From Cerioporus squamosus (taxonomy: Eukaryota; Basidiomycota; Agaricomycetes; Polyporales; Polyporaceae): a DNA stretch of 16,818 nt. Shown in pieces: positions 1 through 9,068 of this stretch; within the stretch, counting starts at the first letter, position 1; the number at the start of each line of letters is the position of its first letter. Below the pieces are notes generated by a model. The model ran no database searches. It saw only the letters and a list, made by a program, of their open reading frames with translations, and had not been told where the DNA came from. The translations under genes and the position numbers were made by a program. The DNA is taken from positions 1-16,818 of the forward strand of contig JABYQS010000619.1 in NCBI GenBank assembly GCA_022592435.1. Reading direction: 5' to 3'.

Positions 1-115
1 TCATGGACATTGTCTGGACCAAGCACACTTTCAAATCGTACAATCGTAGTAGTACAAGTCAGGAGTAATACATCCGAGACCATTCTCATCCCCACAATGA
101 ATGCCCTAGCACAAC

Positions 116-1470
116 TCACACCCGGTAGACAATCTTCTGCGCGCTGACCTTGCCCTCCCGCATGTACTGCAAGCCATCTGGGATCGCACTGAGCCCGCCC
201 TCCCACAGCTTCACGGGGAGTGGCTTGAGCGACCCGTCCTTGACAAGGCCAGGCACCTTCTTGAGGAACTGAACCATGTGCGCACGATCCTCCTCCGACA
301 CGGGATACTCCTTGGACGGCCACGCGAACGCACGTCCGAGCGCCGTGTAAATCAGAGTCGCTGCACAGAGCGGAAGATGTAAGGTTTGAGTTGAGTGTCT
401 TCGAGGACCTCGAACGAGAAGCACGTACCATAGAACTCAACGTCCTTCCTGTCGGTCGCGCCCGGTACAGGGTCGAGGAGGAGGACGACCTTGCCGCCAG
501 ATGGGGCGATGGACGAGGCCGAAATGCGCTGGGAGCTTTCCTCGGAGATGGTGTCGAACACCTTGGTGATGGAGTCGCCAGTCGCGGCCTTGATCTTGGA
601 GACAACCTCGGGGTCTTTGTAATCGAAGACGGCGTTGGCACCGAGCGACTTGACAAGTTCGAAGTTGCGAGGGGACGCGGTAGTGACGATCTTGTAGCCG
701 GATAGACGGAGGAGCTGGATCGCGAATTGGCCGACGGCAGCTGTGATGCGTCGAACAAGTTAGTCCGTCGTTTGGCCGACATCACTGGCAGAAGGGCAGC
801 TCACAGCTTCCACCATATACGAAGATCCATTCGTTGCCGGAGGCCTTGGCGGGAGGCTCAACTAGCCCGAGGCGAGTTGGGTGGTACAGCGCCTGGACAG
901 CAGTCCAGAAGCTACGTGGCTGTCAGTGTGAATGCGACAGGTCTCATGCAGGTCTGCACTCACGCGCAACCAAAGGTAGCCGCCTCGTCGTGGCTGAGCG
1001 TGTTCTCGGGAACGGGCCAAGTGAGGTCCGCTGCAATCTTCACATATTCGGCATACGCGCCCTCGTCCGGGAACGCCGCGCCGTGGACGAATCCCGCGAC
1101 GTGGTCGCCAACCTTCAGGTTAGTGACGCTCTTCCCGACTTTCACGACGGTGCCAGAGTAGTCGCAACCAAGGATGCTTCCTGGAACCCCCAGGCTAAAG
1201 TCGATGTCTGAGGCCGAACATGAGTTTCACGCGCTCGTAGATGGAGTCTGATCATATCCACGTACGCTTCCAGTCAGTCGGGTTCTGAGCGACAGAGACC
1301 GTCTTGACCAGGACGTCTCTGTCACCGACTGGAGGAACCGGATGGTCCTTGATCGACACACGGCGCCCCTTGAAACGACTGTTAAGACTCCTCGAACATT
1401 GTGCCAATCCCTGAGAAGCGCTTACCTCTTCGATAACAACAGCCTTCATGGTTGCAGGGACGTTAGACAT
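116..1470 (-). CDS. Medium-chain dehydrogenase/reductase, enoyl-reductase type
   Basis: Six exons on the minus strand: 1470-1426, 1368-1266, 1207-964, 911-805, 740-429 and 360-116. All introns are GT-AG (52-68 nt) and all phases agree, giving 351 aa with a TGA stop. The protein starts MSNVPATMKAVVIEE; Met8 begins the conserved MKAVV core, so it is an alternative start. Order: an N-terminal GroES-like substrate domain (about 8-140), then a Rossmann fold with the nucleotide loop GGSSAVG at about residues 164-170, as in NADPH-using reductases. The Cys/His residues that bind catalytic zinc in true alcohol dehydrogenases are not evident, which fits the zinc-less trans-enoyl reductases (LovC-like) and quinone-oxidoreductase-like proteins of fungi. 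These proteins usually reduce activated double bonds in the cytosol. The substrate cannot be told from sequence, and no polyketide synthase is in the window. Intron 1 (57 nt) is a multiple of three without a stop. A decayed tandem copy lies at 2489-2876. Confidence 0.93.
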
Positions 1471-1551
1471 ACTGAGATCTTGTACTGTAGTGTGTGGGCT
1501 AATATGTTGTGGTATTGCGTTGACAAGATGGCTGACTCGCGAGGCCTCCGA

Positions 1552-1561
1552 CTTTTATATA
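1552..1561 (-). promoter_or_regulatory. TATA box of the reductase gene
   Basis: The minus strand reads TATATAAAAG about 82 nt upstream of the ATG at 1470. It matches the TATA consensus and its distance suits a fungal core promoter. The decayed copy keeps a similar element upstream. Confidence 0.7.
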
Positions 1562-1570
1562 CTCGCCGCG

Positions 1571-2485
1571 CGATCCCGCCATGAGCTCATGCATGCACTC
1601 ATGGCCCGCCGGCCGTCTCCGAGTCCCAGCGTATCCACAGCATCGCACCTTCTCCAGCCACGAGAACGACATGGAACAGTGTCGGAACGGCCCAGTCCGT
1701 CTTTCTCATCTGCTTGGTCAGACAGTTTTGCTTTGTAATGTCGACTGCAATAGATTATCAAGATGCTTGGCCCTTCTACGTACCTTCCACAAAGCCAAAC
1801 AACGCACGGCATGTACTCTAGGGGAGACCAACAACTCTGCGGTTGACATTGAAACTGCGGCAGAGTACGGGCATACTGAGGAGGTGGCTGGCGATCGACC
1901 GGTGTTCCTGTGTTCAATGGTGGTGGTCAGGGAGATGAAGAGTCGGAAGACGCCGGCGCGACAAACTTTGACCACTTCCTCTTCCATGTTCGAGGACCGC
2001 CACCTAGGTTACGACCTTAGCCGTGTGTTCAAACCACCGGGCAGCGGCTGTCACAACGCTGCCAGGAACCTCAGGATCGAATGCCTAATAGCAGGCGCAT
2101 CTGTCAGCACTTACGCGCGAGCTCGACGGACGGTAACATCGTCAGACCCCCTCGTTCCCCCTACGGCCCAGCACGGTGGCTCCGAAGATAACGAACGGTC
2201 AGAAGGCCTAGGACTGTACGTATAGAACGTAAGTCGGCCCTCCAACTGCTTCGATTCCTCTCACGAGATATCACAGACTTCTTAGTCTCACAGCAAGGCT
2301 CGAGTCCATGTGCCACCATTGCCGTCGGCGGGAGGTTTCTGTGTCGAACCTCGCTCGTCTCCACTTTGGATCCACGCGTACTCCTCCTACAACTCGTTCA
2401 TAGCAAGTCTCGTTTGTTTGACGTGCATAGTCGGCGCATCCGGCCGTACAGACACACATGAAGGAACATACATCTCGGACGGAAA
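1571..2485. other. Intergenic stretch, no gene recognised
   Basis: About 0.9 kb between the reductase promoter and its decayed copy. Reading frames are open on both strands (the longest is 214 codons on plus, 1581-2225), but none shows a familiar domain, and open frames on both strands overlap. It probably holds reductase promoter sequence and the 3' flank of the decayed copy. Confidence 0.5.
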
Positions 2486-2488
2486 CAC

Positions 2489-2876
2489 CTACACTGTCAC
2501 GCGATAAACGATCTTCTCAGCGCTGACCTTGACTGCAGACCGTCAGAAACACCCGCGAGCCCGCCCTCCCAAAGCCTCAAAGCAGGCGGCCTGATCAACC
2601 CGTCCTTGACGAGCCCGGGAACCTTCCTGAGGAACTGGACCATATGCGCGCGATCCTCCTGGGACACGGAGCAATGCACGGCTGGTCCGAACCGGAACGC
2701 ACGCCTCAGAGAGGTGTAGATGTTGGTGACTGCGCGGAGTCAGCCTCTCAGCCTCCCGTCGACGCAGCACGGAAGGTACGCACGCTTGAACTCGAGTGTC
2801 GAAGACTTCCGTGATGGAGTCCCCTGTGGCCGTTTCGATCTTCGAGACGACCGCGGGGTCCCTACACCGCCTTCAT
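2489..2876 (-). pseudogene. Decayed tandem copy of the reductase
   Basis: The remnant lies on the same strand as the intact gene. It begins ATG AAG GCG GTG at 2876, matching codons 8-11 (MKAV), and hits TAG at the next codon. Sequence matching exon 5 follows at once (DPEVVSKI... and DSIT-VFDT region), so everything between exon 1 and late exon 5 is gone. A second deletion fuses the VFDT region to the end of exon 5 (about 110-120 bp lost). An intron-like stretch follows, then a well-kept exon 6 from about 2729 (EDRAHMVQFL, KVPGLVKDG, LWEGGL, DGLQ). Just after DGLQ a net 13-base loss removes the equivalent of YMREG and breaks the frame; the final part matching KIVYRV is still readable in another frame. 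No full reductase fold can be made: most of the substrate domain and the nucleotide loop are missing. Confidence 0.9.
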
Positions 2877-2899
2877 GGTTACAAGAGCGGTCGATATGT

Positions 2900-3400
2900 T
2901 GACGTGAGACGAAGAATGGCCTGTGGTGAGTGCCTTCAGTGATTGACTCGGGGTAACTTTGCAATTGACACTCTTCGGACAGCATGTCGCTTTTTATAGC
3001 TTCACAATCTAGGATGCATACTCGTCTGCATCGAGCCTTCCTGCTATGTAATGTCCTTCGGGAGGGCATTAGCGAGGCGTTCGTCCTGTCTGGTTGGCGG
3101 CTTCGACATACCCACATCACAGCAAAGATATCTGATATCCATATGCGCAGCCTAGATCTACTTCCTCAAGGAATCTGTCGACAGTCGTCACCCGGCGCTA
3201 CTGCGCACCCCGTCCTCAATATTGACCATTCGTGAAGAAAGTAAGTCGGACAAAGAGGCATGTTCAAGCTGCGATTAATGAAACAATGTTTCCACCCGGA
3301 CAAGCCACAACAAGTAGCGAGCCTCAACCACCTATGCTCCGAGTCGCCCCCCTTCCCCACCACCGGCAGATCCCCAGCGTCAGCGACCTTGAAGTCGGAA
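2900..3400. other. Intergenic stretch before the F-box pseudogene
   Basis: About 0.5 kb holding the former promoter of the decayed reductase copy (minus) and presumably the promoter of the F-box locus (plus). An ATG at 3260 is in frame with the F-box start, but the 49 residues it would add look non-conserved, so I prefer the later ATG at 3407. I see no other feature. Confidence 0.4.
2991..2998 (-). promoter_or_regulatory. TATA-like box of the decayed copy
   Basis: The minus strand reads TATAAAAA about 115 nt upstream of the remnant ATG at 2876. It probably derives from the same ancestral promoter as the element at 1552-1561, so the duplication seems to have included upstream sequence. Confidence 0.45.
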
Positions 3401-3406
3401 ACAACA

Positions 3407-4572
3407 ATGGTCCACCCCCCGGTAGAGCTCCTGGAGCCAATCTGCTACATGGCCAGCACAGACGGCCAAACCGGAGCCGCACTCGCCGCCGTCTCCAGGT
3501 CCTTCCACGAGGTCTCCCGCCACGCCCGCTTCCTCGCCACCTTCCTCCTCGAGCGCGCGCGCGGCCGTGGCCGGCGAAGGACGTGAGTATCTCAGCGGCT
3601 CTGGTCCCGAATCCGAGAGCCGTTGACCCATCGCTACTCGTAGCAGCCTCCGAGTCACCCAGACCGAAGCTCAAAGTGCTTAGTCTTAGTGCGCCACCTC
3701 TCCGTGGCCTGGTGCGACCCCCTGCGCAGACAAGCCCACGTTCGCCAGCCGTCCCCCGTCTTCCTCGACACAGATGACGCCCTGCGCGACGAAACCGAGA
3801 CGCTCCAGCGAGCTCGACAGCCACTACACCCGCGCCGTCTCCGCGCTCCTCAGCGCGCTCGCCGAAGACCTGCACACCCTCACGCGCGTGCACGCCCACT
3901 GGCTCGCGGGCGCGGCCGTAGTCGAGCGGCCGTTCCCCGCCCTGCGCGAGCTCACGCTCCTCGGGGGCGACCCGCTCCTGCTCCGGTGCACCGGCGCCGA
4001 GGAGTGGCCGCCCGGGCCCGACGCGGTCACGGTGCTCTACTTACCCCGCGCTGCAGCGGCTGCACCACGTCGTCCCCTTCACGCTCGCAGACGTGCGCTT
4101 CGACGACTGGGCCGTGCGCGCCCCGCGCGTCACCCACGTCCGCATGTCGTGCGTACGCAACCCCGAGGACTTCCTCCTGCCGGACTTGCAGGACGTGCTC
4201 GAGGGCGGCGCACTCGGGTCGCTGCGGTACCTGTGCGTCGACAGGGGCCCGAAGTGCTTCTGGTGCGACGTCGACTGAGCGAGCGAGCGCGAGCTGTGGG
4301 AGGAGGCGCGCCCGGGGTTGGCGGTGGACTTCCTCCCTGCGCGCAGGTACAGAGGCGGGGACTTGCGGCGAAGGGTCGTCGACAGGATGCGCAAGGAGTG
4401 GCAAGACCGCGTCGAAGGCGGGCCCGGGTGCTGGGAATGGCGGAGGCAGTCAGACGCAGAAGACTACTCGGCGGGTTCAGAGTCCGACCATTGGGGCTCG
4501 GATGGGAGGACCCATGACTACCGCAGTGCGCTCTGTGACTGTCGAGACGCAAGAACGCTTCCAAGAATATGA
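3407..4572 (+). pseudogene. F-box-type protein gene, probably a pseudogene
   Basis: The start at 3407 gives MVHPPVELLEPICYMASTDG, followed by GAALAAVSRSFHEVSR. This resembles the short F-box-like N-terminus of a protein family common in mushroom genomes, whose F-box members would act as substrate adaptors of SCF ubiquitin ligases. The first block ends near a strong donor GTGAGT at 3583; after a likely intron the frame resumes as VRHLSVAW at about 3689. The coherent protein then changes frame twice by +1: near 3817-3822 (LQR to ELDSHYTRA) and near 4040-4046 (VLYL to PALQRLHHV). It then meets an in-frame TGA at 4276-4278, after which the same frame continues coherently (ASERELWEEARPG...) to TGA at 4570-4572. 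Codons stay GC-rich throughout, which suggests recent decay. Several sequencing errors are the alternative. The family call rests on pattern memory and is moderate. Confidence 0.65.
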
Positions 4573-4792
4573 TACAATAATATTACGGGTAAGATGGGTA
4601 GCGCAGTGCTAGTGATATCATGGACGACAGGTCGAGGCAGGATGCAAGAATGCGGAATGGAGAAGCAAGGTCGTGCAGCGTGCGGGATCGTCAGTCTAGA
4701 CATCGAGGACGTACTATGTATGTATGCGGTGGCATCAGATCTTCCTCTCGGTCTCTTCGTGGTACAACAGATAGCGGCGACGGGAGAGAGCG

Positions 4793-7293
4793 TCACAGCA
4801 CGTATCGGAAGTCGCGGTTCTGCATGTCGGTGAGGTCCAAGAACGCCTGCACAACAAACCATCTCGCTGGTGAGCCCTCGCCCGCACAAACAGACCAAGG
4901 AGACGAAAAGCGCACCCTGTCGACCTTCTTCTCGACGACGCTGCCGTCCGCCTGCTTCTCGGTGATGTACACCTCGTCGAACGTCGCATCGTGCGTCTCC
5001 TTCTCGCGCCGCGCGTTCTCACACGCGAGGTAGAAGCGCGTCGCGAGCAGGATGAGCGCGGACACGGCCCAGCAGATCGAGAGGATGAGCCACGGGACGT
5101 GGTTCCGCGGCTGGTACTTCTTTTCCCAGTACTGCGGCCCGGCGGCGTTGCCCACGGCGTAGCCGATCATGACGATCGCGTTCGTGGTCAGACCTGTAAG
5201 ATGAGATGAGTGTGCGTGCATGTCAAGGGAACAGGAAGGCGAGCGTACGTTTCGTGTGTCCTGCGGTCGTCGAGCCCACCCATGCGAGCATAACGACGAA
5301 GGGCGCAATCGACGTGACTACGCGCCAGTAAGCCCACGAGCGGAACACCAGACGTCAAGACACTCACTCGAAATCCAGTAGGAGAAGAGCAGGCCGACGC
5401 GGTTATCGGAGGGGAGGGTGTTCACGAGGATGGAGCCGAGGATGGCGACGCAGTAGGCGAGGAAGCCCGAGTACGCGCGCCCGTTCTTCCAGTACGTCGC
5501 CGAGGTCACGGTGCAGAAAATCACGATGACTGCGCGATCAGCCGCCCGTCAGCATCGCCGTGACAGCCTGTGTGACAGCACCCAAAGCGAGCGGAAAGAG
5601 AAGCAAGCGGACGCACTTTCGACGGCCCCATCCACGCAGCCGAGCAACGTCGTCTGCAGCGACGTGAACCCGAATCCGGCGACGATGATTTGGCGCTGGT
5701 TGCTGAGCTGTGGACGGGGCGGCGCGACGGTCAGCTCGGCGACTGCACGGAACACTGCACACAACGCATACCGAGTTCGTGACGTTCCTGCCAGAAGGTG
5801 GTCAGTCTGGGAATGCCCCTAGACGATGGCAGGAGGAGACTCACGAGATGGCAGCGAAGAAGAAGAACAGCCACGTCTTCGGGTCCTTCAGGCACTCGAC
5901 GAACCTGCAGTGCGCGATGTTGTCAGCAACCTGTACGCCTGCGAGCATCGGGGGCGACTACGTACTGCTCGACCTTGAAGTGTTTATTCTCGACACCGGC
6001 CTGGTTGACCTTGATGCGCTCGATGGCGATGACTCGCTCCTCGGGCGTGAGGAACCACGCCGTGGCTGGCGAGTCGGGGAAAAAGAACCTGCGGGCGAGG
6101 GTGAGTTCCTGTCAACAAGCGTTACGCGAAGCAGGGAAGCGGCGCACCAGAACAGAATGGAGACCACGAAGGTGATGATCCCGGTGATGATCATAAGCCT
6201 GCCGGTTTCAGTTCAGTTCATCAGCACGAACGAAGAGCATCGGAGTACGAGCATGCGAACTCACCACTGCCAGGCCTGCAAAACATCGTTGTGGATGTGG
6301 AGGGTGCCGTACGCAACCAGTCCGAGGAAGATGATGGCCGCGCCGTTCATGAGGACTTCGAACCCCGAGTCAGGCACAAACAGGAACGGAAGCGAACGAG
6401 GAGCGTACACCAGTACCCGACGCGCTGAGTCTGTTCCTGGCGCGTGTAAAACATGGATGTGACGATCATGAACCCGGGCGTGATCGCGCCCTCGCAGATA
6501 CCGAGGAACGCGCGGCATGCGAAGAACTCGCCAAAGTTTCGGGCTGCGGTGTGGGATAGGAGCGCAACCGACCACACGAAGATGTTGAAGCTGATACGAA
6601 CAGGGATGAGCGTCGAGCGCGCAAGCGCAAATGTATGGAGGCGATACAGACCTCATCCACTTCCCGACAGGAAGATACTGGAGGGCAAGGTTTTGCGGCC
6701 ATTCAAAGGCGAGGAAGAAGAGATAGAAGATGGTGCTCAGCCAGTTGAACTGTGCCTGGTCGATGTAGTGCTTGGGACCGTTCCTTCGAGCGGCGCGCGA
6801 GATTAGATTAGAGTTGCGTCAAGGAAGCAGCAGCGTAATGAAACTCACAGAAGGCCCAGGACGGCGGACTGGCCGAGCGTGGTCTTGTCAGCGAACTGCA
6901 TCCTGCGATACACAAGGTTCAGGAGGGGTGCGTCATGGCGATCACGTTCGGAGAGGCACGAACATGTAGAGAACTGCAGCGGGATGTGTGTGAGCCTGAG
7001 TCCAGTACGCTCGGAATGAATGAGGCCGGACAGATGGACGGGACACTCACTGCACATGAGGGGCATCAGGTGCCAGTCAATTTTCCTCCTGAATGGAGTT
7101 CAGACACGGACGATCGTCGACAGCAAGGGCGCAGGACGTACCGGACGCGCGCGGCCTCCTCCGGGGTGAAGTGCACCTCCTTGCCCGCTGTCAGCCCTGC
7201 CGCGACATCGACATCCTGGGTGGCGACGTGAGGCTTGGCCAGGTCGTCGGCGATGCTGCGCTTCTCGATCGAGCTGCTTGACTCTGGTTCCAT
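4793..7293 (-). CDS. MFS transporter, Dal5/allantoate permease family
   Basis: I could build 16 exons on minus, all GT-AG and all in phase, giving 520 aa: 7293-7142, 7088-7051, 6973-6964, 6902-6849, 6783-6652, 6590-6409, 6355-6265, 6198-6148, 6088-5966, 5904-5845, 5787-5772, 5707-5617, 5529-5368, 5317-5249, 5193-4916 and 4846-4793. The start gives MEPESSSSIEKRS, a hydrophilic cytosolic N-terminus. Family landmarks in order: RKIDWHLMPLMC, QFADKTTLGQSAVLG, FNWLSTIFYL, FEWPQNLALQ, PVGKW, ACRAFLGICEGAITPGF, FFFPDSPATAWFLTPEER, KDPKTWLFF, NQRQIIV, AGHTKR and GYAVGNAAGPQYW. The tail ends AFLDLTDMQNRDFRYVL, the usual end for this family. About 12 membrane helices are expected, in the plasma membrane. 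Known relatives are proton symporters for organic anions (allantoate, nicotinate, pantothenate and similar); the substrate cannot be read from sequence. The gene converges on the F-box pseudogene. No frame break was found. Confidence 0.96.
5772..5787 (-). other. 16-nt microexon of the MFS gene
   Basis: Sixteen bases encode the NVTNS step between FFFFAAIS and LSNQRQIIV. They are flanked by introns 5844-5788 (GTGAGT...GCAG) and 5771-5708 (GTATGC...ACAG). Phase 2 enters and phase 0 leaves, as the neighbouring exons require. Confidence 0.85.
6964..6973 (-). other. 10-nt microexon of the MFS gene
   Basis: Between introns 7050-6974 (GTGAGT...GCAG) and 6963-6903 (GTTCGT...GCAG) the ten bases TTCTCTACAT keep the frame. 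They turn MPLMC|QFADKT into MPLMCILYMMQFADKT, with no residue gap in transmembrane segment 1. Without it the phases do not join. Confidence 0.85.
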
Positions 7294-9068
7294 GGCGGGG
7301 GCGTGGGGCGGAGACTTGTCAGCGAAGGCAAGCAGGGCCGGGCGGCGGGAGGGCGTGCGCCTGGGACGGGGAGGAGGAGATCGAAGACGGGACGGGGCTT
7401 CGGGGAAGACAGAACTGTCGAGGACTGTGAATATATGCAGAGCGGAGCATGGCTTGCAGCGCCTGTCTGGGCAGCCGGTGTCGCTGTCCCTGCCAGAACG
7501 AGGACGGGATGCGAACCTTGTTGGGCTTCTATCACGGGCGCCTCCGCTTTGCAAATGCGCCGCGAAGCCTCTCCCCTGCGAGACGCCCATGTCCTCCGTT
7601 CATCTGGCCCGGCTCTTTCCACCCCGTCCTCCACAACTGCCTGTGCCCGGTCAGAAGCTGCACTGGTGAGCACACACCCGCGGTCTTCTTCTGTTACATT
7701 ACGCAGCTCGCACCGTCCTCCCGCGCATCGATGTTCGCCTCGCCACACTCACACAGCGCCCACAAGAGAACCTTCAGTTCCTCGCCGGCGGCGGTCGGCT
7801 TGCACCTGCACCTGCCCTTGATTCCCCAATCGCGTTTCTATCGCGTAGGTCGAACACCCCCCGCGATATCGTTTGAAGATCAATTCTGATGACCGAATTC
7901 CGCGGCAGGTCCAGGTGTCTCACCAGCTGAATCGGCCAGGCACCCGCGCACGGCAACGATGTGCGTTCGCTCGAATGCACAGATCTCAAAAATAATATCG
8001 AACCGCGGCGTGAGCCTGTGGCAATGACTGTCAACGCTGTTGACAGCTCTTCGCACCATAGCATGCAGATGAGATGCCGTCCACGACCAAGGCAGAAGTT
8101 GCTTGCCAGACGGGCGTAGTGCTTCGCCAGTACTAGTTATCCATGATACATCTCGGGGGATGTTCGCTCCAAACCACGCGACTCCGGGCTGCGCACGAGG
8201 CGTTCTACCGCGGATGGCCGTCCCAGGGCTCCAGCAGCTTTCCCCCGACCACGGAGGTTGGTTATGTCATGGATTGTCGTAAAGGCACGCTGACAGACCC
8301 ACACACTGCACAGTGCAGACGATCATGCATGATGCAATCAAACGAAATCGCAGCCTCTTCCCGCAGTGGGCCGTGGCGACGGTTTGATTCCTTGGACGCC
8401 GGACGTCTTCTGGAGTGCCATCCGTTGGAGGACGCACACGGCATGGCGCGGGTGCTGAGCACTGCGAGGAAGGTACAGCCCGTGCGCCTCGGGGCCCGGT
8501 TGCACGGAGGTACATACTTACGTACCACCGTTTAGAGTGCAAGACTGCAAGTCACCTGTAGACCACGACCACCACGCACGGCGGAGAGTGGGACTGTGGG
8601 AGACGAGAAATGGGTACATAGAGGCGTCGATCACTTCCCACTATGCGATCGGTGGCAATGCACCAGCCTGTTCATGTCCTCCCTCCTCTGTCGAGTGTGC
8701 TGTTCCTTGCGGTGCTTCCTGGCTAAGAACCCACGAAAGCCCTTAGCCGACCGTGACACCGCCTTGAAGACGCGCAGCAGCGTTCAGTATAAGAATAGTC
8801 AGATCTATACAAACCACAGCGCCACGCCAGTATGACATATCTACGCGCATGCGCAGCTGATGGTACACCTCGTAAGCGAGTTGGCATACACTCTACAAAC
8901 CACCCATCGTGGCAAACCACCTCAAAACCCAAACCTCCGACTGACCGGAGGCCGCGACTCAGGAACTCTGCACGATACGAGCTCCCCGGTGAATAAGGCA
9001 AACGCAGGGTCCGGCGTTCTCGGACGGAGCATGTCGAATGCTGCAATCCGCAGAACGATCTTCGAGTT
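7294..9068. other. 1.8-kb stretch without a recognised gene
   Basis: This holds the promoter of the MFS gene (an AT-rich TATATT-like element on minus at about 7430-7436, roughly 140 nt before the ATG) and, at its other end, the 3' side of the gene at 9069-10196. Frames of up to 172 codons occur (for example 7303-7821 plus), but they are Arg/Ser/Pro-rich by-products of high GC with no familiar domain. Two adjacent palindromes lie at 8306-8333. Confidence 0.45.
8306..8333. repeat. Two adjacent short palindromes
   Basis: CTGCACAGTGCAG (8306-8318, arms of six around a central A) is followed three bases later by the perfect 12-base palindrome ATCATGCATGAT (8322-8333). They could be dimeric protein-binding sites; no gene nearby assigns them a role. 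Confidence 0.4.

Noticed and set aside
1581..2225. 214-codon open frame on plus
   Set aside because: No recognisable domain, opposite-strand frames overlap it, and it lies in the promoter side of the reductase gene.
116..7293. A secondary-metabolite cluster built on the enoyl reductase and the MFS transporter
   Set aside because: No polyketide synthase, peptide synthetase, terpene cyclase, P450 or pathway regulator in the window.
7303..7889. Overlapping open frames of 144-172 codons on plus
   Set aside because: Arg/Ser/Pro-rich, no family features, no splice structure, and three frames open at the same place.
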